DNA of 64,000 nt from Parietaria judaica. Its lineage: Eukaryota > Streptophyta > Magnoliopsida > Rosales > Urticaceae. Of this stretch, positions 10,530 to 21,961 are shown piece after piece. The first letter of the stretch is position 1. The number at the start of each line of letters is the position of its first letter. Below the pieces are notes generated by a model. It did no database searches, was not told where the DNA came from, and saw only the letters and a list, made by a program, of their open reading frames with translations. The stretch is from positions 13,415,001 to 13,479,000 of the forward strand of contig OX940866.1 of assembly GCA_954871525.1 (NCBI GenBank). The letters are read 5' to 3'. Position numbers and translations under genes: made by a program.

Positions 10530-10847
10530 GGACGGGCCCTTTGTGATCTCGGCGCGAGCATTAATCTCATGCCTACTTCGGTGTTCAAGAAGTTAGGCAT
10601 TGGCGATGCCCGACCCACTACCGTCACTTTGCAACTCGCCGACCGTTCTATAGTTTATCCGGAGGGAAAGATCGAGGATGTCTTGGTAAAGGTCGGCAAA
10701 TTCATATTCCCGGCCGACTTTATTGTATTGGACTTCGAAGCCGATCAAGATGTTCCGATTATTCTTGGGAGACAATTCATTGCAACTGGCCGAACTCTCG
10801 TTGATGTGCAAAAAGGCGAATTAATTTATCAAGTATTAATTTAACGA
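10530..10847 (+). pseudogene. Retroviral-type aspartic protease fragment of a Ty3-gypsy (Athila-like) element
   Basis: The plus-strand frame reads GRALCDLGASINLMPTSVF, with the DLGASIN active-site block followed by LGIGDARPTTVTLQLADRS, the IVLDFEADQDVPIILGRQFI flap/strand and a stop at 10845-10847. DLGAS-N-MP with PIILGRPF-type endings is characteristic of plant Athila/Tat retropepsins. It is in opposite orientation to the gag fragment on its left, so the two come from different insertions or an inversion. Reverse transcriptase and integrase are absent. Confidence 0.75.
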
Positions 10848-11170
10848 GATTCTACTATATATTTTTCACGGTTATTTGGTACATGTCTAAAATGTAACAT
10901 GAGATAAATGTATTTGGTATTTTGTCCGACTAAACATTGATTTTTCAAAGACTTATAATATTTATGCCACTAAATTCCCATGAATATGTATTGACGACAT
11001 TGGTAACGTGAGCCAGCTAGAATTATCATTACTGAGATGTTTGTAACCAACTGCTCTTGCCCAATTTTATATGTATTGAATCCAATATTCAAAGTTTTAG
11101 TGAATATTGCACCAAAAAAACTGTACATACAAAAGCAAAAAAAGACTTTACAATCAAAACACTATTTCAA

Positions 11171-11262
11171 TCATAGATCAGCTCGGCCCGGGCATCTGGG
11201 GAAGGGAATAACGTCTCTGATGTTGTCGATTCCAGTGGCGAACAGAATCATCCTCACAAAAT
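11171..11262 (-). pseudogene. C-terminal exon fragment of asparagine--tRNA ligase
   Basis: The minus strand reads [20 protein letters not shown] then RCPGRADL and a TGA (11173-11171). This is the motif 3 region and C-terminal tail of class II asparaginyl-tRNA synthetases (normally ...[22 protein letters not shown]). Only about 30 codons are present. The fragment abuts, in opposite orientation, the start of the second RAD7-like copy at about 11258. The AT-rich DNA to its left may be its 3' untranslated region. A rearranged gene fragment is the simplest reading. Confidence 0.75.
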
Positions 11263-13109
11263 GTCCGGGCTTGTTGACCATTGACCTTTCAAAATGCAAA
11301 TTGACAGATTATGCATTAGGGTATCTCGCCAATGGTTGTCGACGGATTCAGGTGCTGAGACTCCGTGGCAGTTCATTTAGGTTTGTTAACTTTTATTTTT
11401 ATTTTTTATGTATCAATCTTGAAGTCCCGAAAAGCAATTTGTTTATCGTCAATTCATCATATCGACAACCTCTTAGACCCGTACGCACGTATAAAAGTTT
11501 GTTATGTGCTCATTTGTTTTCGTGTTCTGTTAAGGACGTTCTAGACATTTTGTGCTTAGGATAGGATTGTGAGGTCTCATTCTTTTTCATTCTGATAGAT
11601 TGCCTTTGGGCTATATTTCCGTTTTTTTTTTTACTTTAGAATATATTAAGTGGAAATTGTCCTATGAAACAGTGATAAAGGCGTTGTTGCGTTCCTAGAG
11701 ACCTCCGGACAGAGCCTAGAAGAGCTTTCGTTGAACAATGTTAAGAAGGTATTTGCATCGTTGAGCTTTCTGACCGCCGCTTTATCGCAAATTTCTATTC
11801 AATTCTTATATTTTCTTGGGAAAATTCCATCGGTGTCTCTAGGTTGGTTGCCAAATAGCTGTGTCGATCGTCAAGATTTTGAAGAAATTGCAGATTCTGG
11901 ACGTTTCGTGGTGCAGAGATTTGACGGATAATGATTTGGGTCTGATCGTGGATAATTGGCCGTCTCTACGGGTGCTTAGGCTCTTCGGATTTACTGAGGT
12001 AAGCTTAAACTCGCCGGAAAATCTTGTATTTGGAATAAAATAAGAGTTATTAACTCCAATGGCCTCCTCGTTGGTGCAGTTTTTTGTCTTTCACCGTCAA
12101 ATTGGATAGGAACTTAAAAAAAGAATCGATTCTACTTTAATACTTTAGAATTTAGGTATATCGAACTTAAATAACATCCAACTTGATAGTGAAGGACTAA
12201 AACCGCCCCAAAAACGTAATAGAATGACCATTCGCAGTTTTTGTTTTTTGTTTCCAAAGGGGTCATTGGAACCAATAACTCGAGAATCTGCTGGGTTACT
12301 GTAGAATCAGAGACCAAAATAGTTGATTGTCTCTTTTGTGCAGCTTACGTGGATTTCTTTGAATGGGCATTCGAATCCGGGCCTGACTATCATGGGCGTG
12401 GGAGCGAGTAATCCACTGCTACAAGATTTCTGGAATCCCTAATTGGTGATGAACTTGTCACTGCTTTGGAGCTCAGTTTTGCTCTAATTTTAGTTAAGCT
12501 AAATCTTTTGGTACATTTTGATGCACATATTTGTTTTGACCTCTGAATGATACTCAATGTCGTTGCATTTTAGAGAAATGACACAAAATATGAACCCCAA
12601 AGTAAAATTTGACTTAAAAACTCTTCTTTAAAGTTTAAACTACCTACTATCAATTGTTGCCAATTAATCTTTACTATTGGATTTACCGCGCTTCGCGCGG
12701 TTGAAAAAAATATCGATATTAATTTAGATGAAAATATTGAATAATTTTTCTATATTGCGTGTCTAATCAAATTCCAAACGGACTATAATAAATATTATAT
12801 AGAAATATTGAAATTATATAACTGTCATAATATGTAACTAACTGCAAGGTGTTTTCAACAAATGCATCATTTATAGCAATAGCAGTATAAATTCCCATAC
12901 AAAATTAAAAATGTTTCTATACCTTCTACTCAAATAAAAAGTTAATATAAATATAGAATACATCCTCTGTACATATATATTATGATATATAAAAGTATGA
13001 AATGTAGATTCGTAACCGACATAGAAAAACCAAAAAAGAATGTGGTCATTCCATGATTGAAGCAAACATATCAAACTTCTTCGGTACAAATCTCTGATCT
13101 GTTGGTCGC
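11258..13109 (+). pseudogene. RAD7-like LRR protein, copy 2 (5'-truncated duplicate)
   Basis: Near-identical to 7020-8645, including introns and 3' flank. Exons: about 11262-11380 ([20 protein letters not shown]), 11673-11748 (encoding VVAFLETSGQSLEELSLNNV), 11843-11998 (VGCQIAVSIVKILKKLQILD) and 12344-12442. The phases fit together, and the exon missing from copy 1 is intact here with proper AG/GT signals. Everything upstream of the LLTIDLSKC repeat is missing. One inserted T gives a slightly early stop at 12440-12442. The copy has no start and is a pseudogene unless fused to something else. Confidence 0.8.
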
Positions 13110-14752
13110 GATAATCTTATGTCTCTTCAATTAAAGTACTTTTGTCGCTATTTTTTGCTTTTAGACTATTTTAGACAAAGTTTGAGTACTTACGTTGCTA
13201 ATAATCTTTATAATAATTTCGTGGGGCCCACTTCATCTACTACCGAAAAATGACTTGAAAATGCTGTCATAAGATTTTGTTTTTGTTAGGGAACTGTATG
13301 GGATTTTTTTCTTCTTGTTTTCATATTGCTCAATCAAATTATTAAAGCCACCTTCAAAAAAAAATTGTTGTTATTCATGAAAAATTGTTGAACGTGTTAG
13401 TTTAATAGTCAACGTAAAAAAGCATTTGTTATAGCCTATAGGCGGGCGGGACTATGCGTCGCAAGTGGCTCGACACGTAGTATTCAACGTTTTGCTACCA
13501 AAGTTCATCATGTATACAGACTTAACTGCAATTAATTGTTATCCATGAATTGACAGTGGTGTAAACGTGTCGATTTATTACCTCTACACCTTAACTAAGC
13601 TTGCAGTGATAAGCTAAAACAATGATAACTTAATCTATATAAATACTAGAAGAACTAATCAAATATATTTTAATGAAAATGACACATTATTATTACTTAA
13701 ATTTATTCGTCAAATAAACTTTGTTATCCATTTTAAGGTCTTACAATAGTTAATTACGGTAACTGAAATTATGCATGACTGATTTACTGATTGTTTTATT
13801 TTGATTTTTTTTTTATTATTAATTCGAAGGAAATGAAAATTGAACATCAATTCAATTAAAACTAAACAGTAATAGTATCTTAAAAAATGATGCATGCAAT
13901 TTCAAAAACAGTAACAGTATCAAAATTAAATAAATAGATTTATGTCCACATATTTTATGCTTGAGAAATTTTGTCTATTTGTAAAATAAATTTTAAATTT
14001 TGTTTTATTTTTATTCAGTGCTTCACCTCAAGTGACAAGCTACTACAACAAATATTTAAAGTCAAAGACTTTCGTTTGGGACGATACGTCTGACGTGACT
14101 CAACACATGACATTTAACGTTGATCTCCGTACATTTACTATAAAAAAAAATTACCACTAAAATTCACGAATAGACTTAACTACAACAAACAAACGTGAAA
14201 ATTCTTTTTTACATGACATTTAACGTGGAACTCCGTACATTTACTATAAAAAATTACCACAAAAATTCACGAATAGACTTAACTACAACAAACAAACGTG
14301 AAAATTCCTTTTTTTCACCTCCATTTTCTCTAAAAAGATCTTTGCCTTTTTCTTATTTTTTCTCGAGAGCCGAGACACAGGCCCAAAAGATAAATCATTA
14401 ATAAACCTAAGAATGAAAGAATGAGTTACCTTTAAACCTACTCTCTTTGAGTTTGAGGTCGGTAACTTGCCATACAATCTTTCTAGTAAGCCTCTAATAA
14501 TTACAGGGTAAGTCTACAAGTAAATAATTTTTAATAAAAAAGGATAATAAAGTTATTTTCTTTCTCCATTCTCTTAAATTCTTAAACTACCCAATCTTAC
14601 AACCGAAAACCCAACCAGATCTCGATAAGTTTAAGGAATTTCAAACTGACAAAACGAAACTCTTTGACGCGTCCATGAATTCTACTGAACTATTTACGTT
14701 TGAAAATTACACGGTGAGATGTTACCTTCTTTTTTACTTCAGCACTCCTACT
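13110..14752. other. AT-rich intergenic DNA with a 103-105 bp tandem duplication
   Basis: No gene is supported. At about 14105-14310 a unit containing CATGACATTTAACGT and CACGAATAGACTTAACTAC occurs twice head to tail with few differences. Confidence 0.65.
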
Positions 14753-16053
14753 CTACCTTGTCCGGTCACGGGAATCGCGTCTCTTGCGAGTATGTTTCTC
14801 GTCGTAATGCCAATGGCTATCTTTGCGAGAAGTGTCATCATCAATCATAGACTTCCTCTTGTGGTAATGTTCTGACCTTTGAACCGAGGCGTATGAACGA
14901 CCACCCCTCTCCATGGAGGTCCTTCCACTGTAGCTTTCACTATTTTCTTCGGAGTTCCGATGATAGCGCTCTTCGTGGTCCATAGATCTCTCGTGATGAC
15001 GGTTTTCCCAGCTTATAGGACTGCTTTCAAGATCCTGTTCCTTCGTATCTGTGTACTTACTCCTGTTTGAGCGGCTTCTTCTGTCATCTGAGCTCCTGTC
15101 TCTTCTAGGTGGAGACGGGACCTAAAATCATTACCAAGAGTTGATTTTAGCAAATTGGTATAATTAGATGGGGCGGAAAGTATTATTGTAACCAAACAGT
15201 GTTCTCGTAAATTTCTGACAAGCTCTCCGTGAGAAGCAAATGCAGCCTCGTAAATTTTTTAATGTTGTGTTTATTGTTCTGTTTGGTGTGCATTATGCAA
15301 TCTTGTTTATACCCCGGTTTAACATAATCTTAAAGACGGAATTTAAGTTGTTGGTTAATCGGCTCCGAAACTAAGAATATGTTATGATAATGATCACCGT
15401 ATATGTAGTATAAATAAGACGTAATAATTAAATTGTTTAAAGAAGTTAACTGAAAGAACGAACCTGATTCCGCGACATGTAACGTCCTTCAGGGGGAGGT
15501 GGGATTCCGAGCTTTTTCAGATCATCGTAAGGGATTGGTCGTCTGTATAATAAAAGAGGTTGACAACAGAATTACTTAATCACATTACATTGTCCTTAGA
15601 TTCGAAGGCACATTCTGACTATATCCACAAATTTATCCAATAAGACGGAAATCACTCTCACAAGGGGGCTCGGAATGGTCTCTCTCGTCCTCCAAAGCGA
15701 AGTTGTCCTGATTCCTTCTTACCACCAAGACCGCCTCCTGTTGATAGGAAAAAAAAACGAACATAAATTTCGTCTGTATAAGAATTGATGCATATGAGCG
15801 AGAATAATGTAGCTGACCTAACCGCCGTGGAATCCATCCTGGCATCAGCTGCTGTCTGTTATAATCGACTAAAACTTCAGAATCGTCAATAATTGAATGG
15901 TGAGCATTCTACACGGAAGAAACAATAATCAATCACGACTCGGTTATTATACCTCTTGCAATGTATGGATTTTTTACATTTACAGTAAACATAAATTCTT
16001 ATGCCTTATCGTTCTTTCCTAGTACTCGTATTAATAAAATAAGAGTAGTTATT

Positions 16054-16096
<43 letters not shown>

Positions 16097-18100
16097 CTCA
16101 TCACTCGTGGCTAAGATTTAATTGCGTATTCACGAGGAAGCACAAAAAGACAAGTAACCTAAACGACCGTTCTTCTTAGAACAGACAATTAACCGTGGAA
16201 ATATAAGCATTCATATTGGTAGAGAAACCAAATCATAAGTAGCCTAAAAAGAAGAGAAAAGAAATACCAATGAACAAATTTGTAGAGGAGAATTTATTAC
16301 GTACATTATAGGCACGTCGCATATCTCTCTCTGTTTCAAACTCAACAAAAGCATAGCCACGCAAGGCACCAGTCACTGAAAATATTAATCAAGTAGTGAA
16401 TAAAACCGTTAATTATTAGACCATATTATTGACAAAGCCAACAAGGACTGCGCTTCAATATCCATTAAACAAAGATGAAGAGGAATAGCCTTTGCCAACG
16501 CGCCAAGTAATGCAATAAAATGTCAGAAATCAGACCCGGCTCAAGTAGAACTATATTTTATTATGAATAAGTACGTACGAGATGATCAAATAAGTCGTAA
16601 CAAATTAAGAAGTGCTTTGATGTGAAAAGAAGTTAAAGAAATATGCAAAGTAAATTACCGATGTGCCTAACCAAGCACAAATTCTTCACCCGGCCATACT
16701 TACTCATAGCCTGAAACATAAAAAAAAAAAAATAGATGTAATAACAATTAGAAAGAGATAGTATCTCTATTCAAGGTAAAGATTACAAGCATAAGCATGT
16801 TAACATGCCTACTTAAGCAGAATAAACCACCGGTTTCATAATTATTAATGTGATACATATATGTGATAATTCACTAAACCGAAATTGTTATAATTTCGTT
16901 CATATTTCCACACTTAGAAATGAGTTTCATATCAACCAGGGAAATCTAATGTGTCATGTTCAATGGCGGAGCTAGGCTTTTGGTTCAGACGAAGGACGAT
17001 TAAAAAAAAACGAACAACAAAAATTAAAACTTCACAATGTTATAGAACCACAACTCAGCTAAACTTCACCATAATATCCTAACTACAACCAAAAAAGAAC
17101 ACGTGTAACATATTTGGGCAAGTACGGGGACAAATATAGGATATAATTTACGAACAACCCGATATTTTTAATTTCTTTTAGCTGTAAGATGCTGAAAATA
17201 GGATATGAATGAAACATAAAAACACAACAGAAATAATGGTATACATTGTATTGATACAACTATGAAAGGCACCCAACAACACGGACATGCCTTGTTCTAA
17301 GCTACTTAGCTACGTGTGCTAATTTACGGCAACCGGGTCTTTGGTTGAGAAAACTTTGGTACATTTCCCATAAGAAACAGTACTTCCTTTTCTTGTAAAA
17401 CAAATGAATGATAGGTTTGAAACTGGAAATCCTAGACTCTTGTATAATTCTTTTTGTTAGGACTCTGAACATAGACAAACAACAAATCAACCTCAATATG
17501 TTAAATATACTATCTCAAAGAAGAATAAACTGATTCAAGAAGTTAAAAAAAGGGTCAATGGCGGCAAAAGTGCACAAGTTTTGCCCAACTGTAGCGCGTC
17601 GTCCCACATTCGATTTTCGGGGGCTAAAGTACCTAAATTCAAGTTTAGTTCAGCACCAGATGAACCCGTCTTCAATCCGTCACTTCCGTTAACGCTTGGG
17701 TATCAAATTTGGGTCAATGCCAGAACAATTGGGTACAACTTGAGTACTTTTGCCGCCGTTAACCCCCAAATAATTGCAAACGGAACACGAAAAAGCAAGA
17801 AGCAGACCTTGCGGAGAGAGTGGTCGGTGGTGAGATGAGAGAGGCGAGCGACGAAGACGGTGCAGTGAGGGTCTCCGAGGGCGTTGGGGTCGCCGGAGGG
17901 GTCGTCTGCGAAGAGGGTTCATTCAGAGAATGAGCAATTGTGAAGGAAGAAGAAGAGGAAGAGGGGCACGTACAGAGAGCGGCGGAAGAGCAGAGGTGGG
18001 CGCGGAGGACGGCGTTGTCGTGAGGGAGGACGTCGGTGCCGTCGATGCTCCCGGCTTGGATCGGATGATACGACTCCGCGTAGAACACGGCGGAGCTCAT
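14753..18100 (-). CDS. SNRNP35: U11/U12 small nuclear ribonucleoprotein 35 kDa protein
   Basis: Eight exons: 18100-17974, 17905-17808, 16710-16659, 16375-16305, 15908-15818, 15737-15662, 15542-15464, 15121-14753; 320 codons with consistent phase and GT/AG ends. The protein belongs to the U11/U12 di-snRNP of the minor spliceosome, which recognises U12-type introns in the nucleus. N terminus [20 protein letters not shown] is the family signature. An RRM spans residues about 57-132, with CTVFVARL as RNP2 and RGYAFVEF as RNP1. Next come [40 protein letters not shown], and a C-terminal Arg/Ser/Asp/His-rich tail ending [12 protein letters not shown]. An ATG at 18136 is in frame upstream, but MSSAVFY fits family starts. 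Intron 2 (about 1.1 kb) holds a MITE close to its donor. Confidence 0.93.
15201..15259. repeat. Dispersed 58-bp repeat, copy 1 (in U11/U12-35K intron 7)
   Basis: It starts GTTCTCGTAAATTTCTGAC and ends GCAGCCTCGTAAATTTT. A copy with about three mismatches lies at 28504-28562 downstream of BIO2, on the same strand. Confidence 0.75.
16055..16094. repeat. (TA)n microsatellite in U11/U12-35K intron 4
   Basis: About 20 TA dinucleotides between exons 16375-16305 and 15908-15818. Confidence 0.9.
17552..17765. mobile_element. Short TIR element (MITE) in U11/U12-35K intron 2
   Basis: The left end is GGGTCAATGGCGGCAAAAGT and the right end inverted is GGGTTAACGGCGGCAAAAGT. The ends resemble those of 4161-5310 and 21494-21961, so it is probably a small Mutator-like derivative. 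Its right edge is about 42 bp from the exon 2 splice donor. I could not find a clear target duplication. Confidence 0.6.
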
Positions 18101-18613
18101 GCTCGCCGCCTCTCCTTCGCTGCTCCACTTCGGCAAAACTCTCTAATTGTAACTCAAAAATGGGAAATGTGCACAAGCCACTAATTCATACTTCAATTTA
18201 TTGGTTTATTATCCCAAGCCCGATGTCGTTTCGCATTTTTTGTTTTACGGATATATCGCTTGCCGATGGGTATGTCGATGGGCAAATCATAAAAAAGGAC
18301 ATGTCGTATGCCGCATATACCGCATTTTTCCCATGGGCATAATACCGCATGCCGATGGGGTTTTCGACGGATATTTTGTAAAAAAATATTTGAGTATTTA
18401 AGCAAGATAATTATATAGGTTCAAAACTACATATTTAATAAATACAAGACATAATTGTATACAACAAAACACATTTGTAACTTAAATATGTAAGTGAAAT
18501 GTATAATATTAAGTCATTTATTAGTTGAAGTGTAATATTAAGTCAAATTATTATGTGAAGTGAATATGTATGTTAATTAAATGTGTAATATTAAGTGAAT
18601 ATGCATGTTAACT

Positions 18614-19303
18614 TGTTAGGAATCCGACCCAACAACCCGAGCTCCAAGAACAATTAACGAACAGTAAAAGCAAAAGCCTTGCGGAATCAACACAAACGAA
18701 ATGGACAAAATTGACAAACTTTATTGATCCTCAATGATTTGAATACATTATCGGTTACAAAAGACTCAAACTTTATACAAGACTTGATCTTCCCAATAAA
18801 CCTGATCCAAACAGCCTTGCTCGGCGATCCTTCTCGGTGATCCACTGTAGACGATGAACCCCACCGTCGTGGAAACCCTTCAACCGATGATCGGAGCAAC
18901 TCAGATCAACCAGGCACCGCCGACAATTAGAACCCCGGTGAGAACGAACCCCTTTGACGCCGCGAAAAAGCTCCGACAGAATCCCCAAAGTGTGCGCCTC
19001 TATCTGTCGTTCCCGAGCTTTCCCTCTCCGTACTCCGTCGTCCTTCGCCGTCGTCTCCACCTTCTAACTCGTCGGAACTTTCTGTCTCTCAAGAAAGTCT
19101 CTCCTTTCTCTTTGGTTTCTCTCTGAGAACTTGTGTTTGTGATTTTTTTTTTCTCTTTGATTAACGAAGAGTATTTATAAGCCCAAATAGAGCCGTTGAG
19201 CTTCTGTCCTCGAGCGTTGACTCACAGTCAAGCCCGATAGGCCGCTAGAAGGATTAAGTGACGTTGACTCACAATATTGCTCGTCACCGGTCGGTGACCA
19301 ACA
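18614..19303 (-). mobile_element. Solo LTR with 5-bp target duplication
   Basis: The 690-bp sequence begins TGTTAGGAATCC and ends GACCAACA, flanked by TAACT at 18609-18613 and 19304-19308. A minus-strand TATAAATA box near 19168-19175 and a T-rich tract support a minus-strand LTR. No internal region or second LTR is present, so the element was lost by LTR-LTR recombination. It lies about 500 bp upstream of the U11/U12-35K start. Confidence 0.85.
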
Positions 19304-19482
19304 TAACTGTATATGTATGTTAACAAATTTAATATTAGTTGAAGTGTGTAATATTAAATGAATATGTATATTAAGTGTATATGTATGGTAGGTGAAGTTA
19401 ATGTGTATGTTAAGTGTGTAATATCAGTTGAAGTGTATGTGTATGTTAAGTGTGAATGTGTGATATTAGTTGAATAACAAAA

Positions 19483-19735
19483 AGTCCCACATTGATAGAT
19501 AACAAGAGTTTGGTGATGTTTATATACCAAATATTAGAGACATGGGCTTAGGCCCTTTGGGTCATAAGATTTTGTGGATGGGTGAGGACTCACACAAATG
19601 TTCCACCACCATGCACGCGCGCGCCGCCGCCGGCCGTGACGTGGCGGGGTGGGGTGCTCTTGTGTGAGTATAATTATTTTTTCCGAAAGTTTAATTGGTA
19701 TTTTTGCCGAAATCTACCAAAATGTGATTTTTTTT
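19483..19735. repeat. LTR-like dispersed fragment, copy A
   Basis: It contains AGTCCCACATTGATAG, ATACCAAATATTAG, CCCTTTGGGTCATAAG and a GC-rich CGCGCGCCGCCGCC block, then CTCTTGTGTGAGTATAATTA. The same order recurs at about 62190-62395. AGTCCCACATTG-type starts are common in plant copia LTRs. Confidence 0.6.
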
Positions 19736-20503
19736 GCGAAATTCTAACAATTTTTCGCAATTTTTACTCACAAAAATGACAAACGATTTTCCACCCATGC
19801 GAATTTTGCTAATAATGGTAAAAATCCAGCGAAACGACAGGACTTTCGTTTCGCATATCTGCAAAAAACGAAAACCGGCACGAATTTCGCTCGGTTCTCG
19901 CGACATTTGACACCTTGGTTTATCCACAAACAATCTCAAGTTTAAAGGCCGAAAGATTAACAAGCTTCGGCTGAAATTCTTCACAATATTATGGGTTCAA
20001 TGCCGACGTATAAATTGTTTATATATGTAATCATGGTATAGACTTTACGATGCATGCGGCCCAATAATGCCGTAATTTTTTCCGTAAAAATATATTTTGT
20101 AATACGAGTACATATAATTTTAATTCTATTTTAAAAAGTAAAGTGAAAGATTCCATTTAAAAGTCCCACAATCATTTTAAAAGTAAAATTACCTATTGAA
20201 AATTTTATGATCGAAAAATTTAATTGTAAAAATTTAATTTTTATTTTTTATTTTTTAAAATGCTATACGCATTATATTTGAATGAGTTGTTATTTGTTAC
20301 ATACTTATAAAGTTATACTTATGTATTGAAATTAATTCTTAAATTTCAATAAAAACTCCAAAAATCTTATCTCGCCTTAGGCCCCCAGAATACAGGCACA
20401 ACTTTAGTTGGCGACGATGTTTCTAGGAAATTTTATAACACGCCATATAAAGTATAAACAATTTGTACAAACAATATTTAAGTGCCGTTCAATATTATTT
20501 GAC

Positions 20504-20803
20504 ATAACTCATTATTTTTTGTCCAAATTTCATGAATAAACTACCGTTGAAAAGATAAAAGATAGATCTATAACTTTCTAATTTTAAGTTTAATAAAAAT
20601 AATTCATTAAGTATATTAAAGTTTGCTCGAAACAAATACTTTGCATTACACTAATGTCCAGTTTTATGTTTTTGCTTAAATTTCATATTTTTATTTAACT
20701 TTTTTTTACAAAACTTAAACATCAAAATTTTAGATCTATCTCTTAGCTTTCCAACGGTAATTTATTCATGAAATTTGGACAAACATTGAGTGAGTTACGC
20801 CAA
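20504..20803. repeat. Imperfect inverted repeat (foldback), arms about 90 bp
   Basis: Arms at about 20504-20594 and 20711-20803 share GTCCAAATTTCATGAATAAA and its complement plus AGATCTAT blocks, with roughly 100 bp between. A related stretch at 20880-20985 suggests an older, longer element. No gene seen in 19740-21490. Confidence 0.65.
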
Positions 20804-21493
20804 AAATACGAAAACTGTGCAATTTATTTCCGAATTCGATATTGCTAACTCCGACCAAGATCTGCACAATATCATATTTTTCCAGAAATTACTCATATAT
20901 CGTCCAAATTCTACGATTTAAATCTTATTTTGAAGCCAGAAGATGGATCTACAACTTTGTAGTTTAAGTTTTAGCAAAAAAAAAAAACCCTTTCGAAAGA
21001 CGGATCCACAAAACCCAAAGTTCCATCTAAAAAGGTGTTCGTCTTCGTATTTTCCGGAGATTTTTCATTCCTCCTGCACAAACTAGCTTTCACGACCTTA
21101 AATGCTCTCAGTCTATCCAACGAGATATTACCATCATCACTTGGAGATCTCATGAGAAAAAATGAAGAAGAAACGGAGAGGATTTTTGGAGAGAAAAAAT
21201 GAGGGGAAATGAAATGAAATGGGGGAAGAAGCTGAAACGAAATCAAGGGTATATGCTAAAAAAGGAGGACAGGGATATTTTTGTGAAGAAACAGTAAACA
21301 TCATTATTTTTAAAATTTTAGAACATTCATTAATAATTTTCGAATTTAAGTCAAACATATAACTATTGAATTTTCCCTTTCATTATAAGTTAATGTTATT
21401 AAGCATCATTAGTACTAAATTTCCTTTTTGTATTTAATACATTTAATTATTTAAAATCGTTATTAAAATAAGTTTATTATTTATAAATCCTTA

Positions 21494-21961
21494 GGGTTAA
21501 TGACGGCAAAAATATTCAAAGTTTGGTCAAAGAACCCCTCGTGTACCCAAAATTTACACGTGGTGGTAAAATACCCAAAGTCAAATTTGGGGAGCTGACC
21601 ACTCCATTCTCGTAACGCCATTAACTTACTTGTTAACTCTGGCCACGCAGACAAACGTGGGTTGCTGACATAACAATTTTTTCCACGTGGACGAGCCCAC
21701 ATCAGCCTCGTTTACGATAAAATAACGAATTAAACCCTTAATTAATACTGTTTAATACAACTAATTGAGCCTCTAATGATTACACTTAACAAAACAGATT
21801 TGTCCACGTGGTCAAAGTTAACGGGTAAGTTAACGGCGTTACGAGAATGGAGTGGTCAACTCTCCATATGCGACTCTGGGTATTTTTGCCACCACTTTTA
21901 AACTTTAAGTACACGAGGGGTTCTTCGACCAAATTTTGAATATTTTTACCGTCATTAACCC
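21494..21961. mobile_element. Mutator-like MITE with long inverted repeats
   Basis: The ends are GGGTTAATGACGGCAAAAAT and the inverse of TATTTTTACCGTCATTAACCC. Internal blocks ACCACTCCATTCTCGTAACG and the matching inverse CGTTACGAGAATGGAGTGGT show TIRs well over 100 bp. Flanks AAATCCTTA and AAATCAACA match at six of nine positions, possibly a decayed 9-bp duplication. It shares a family with 4161-5310. Confidence 0.75.
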
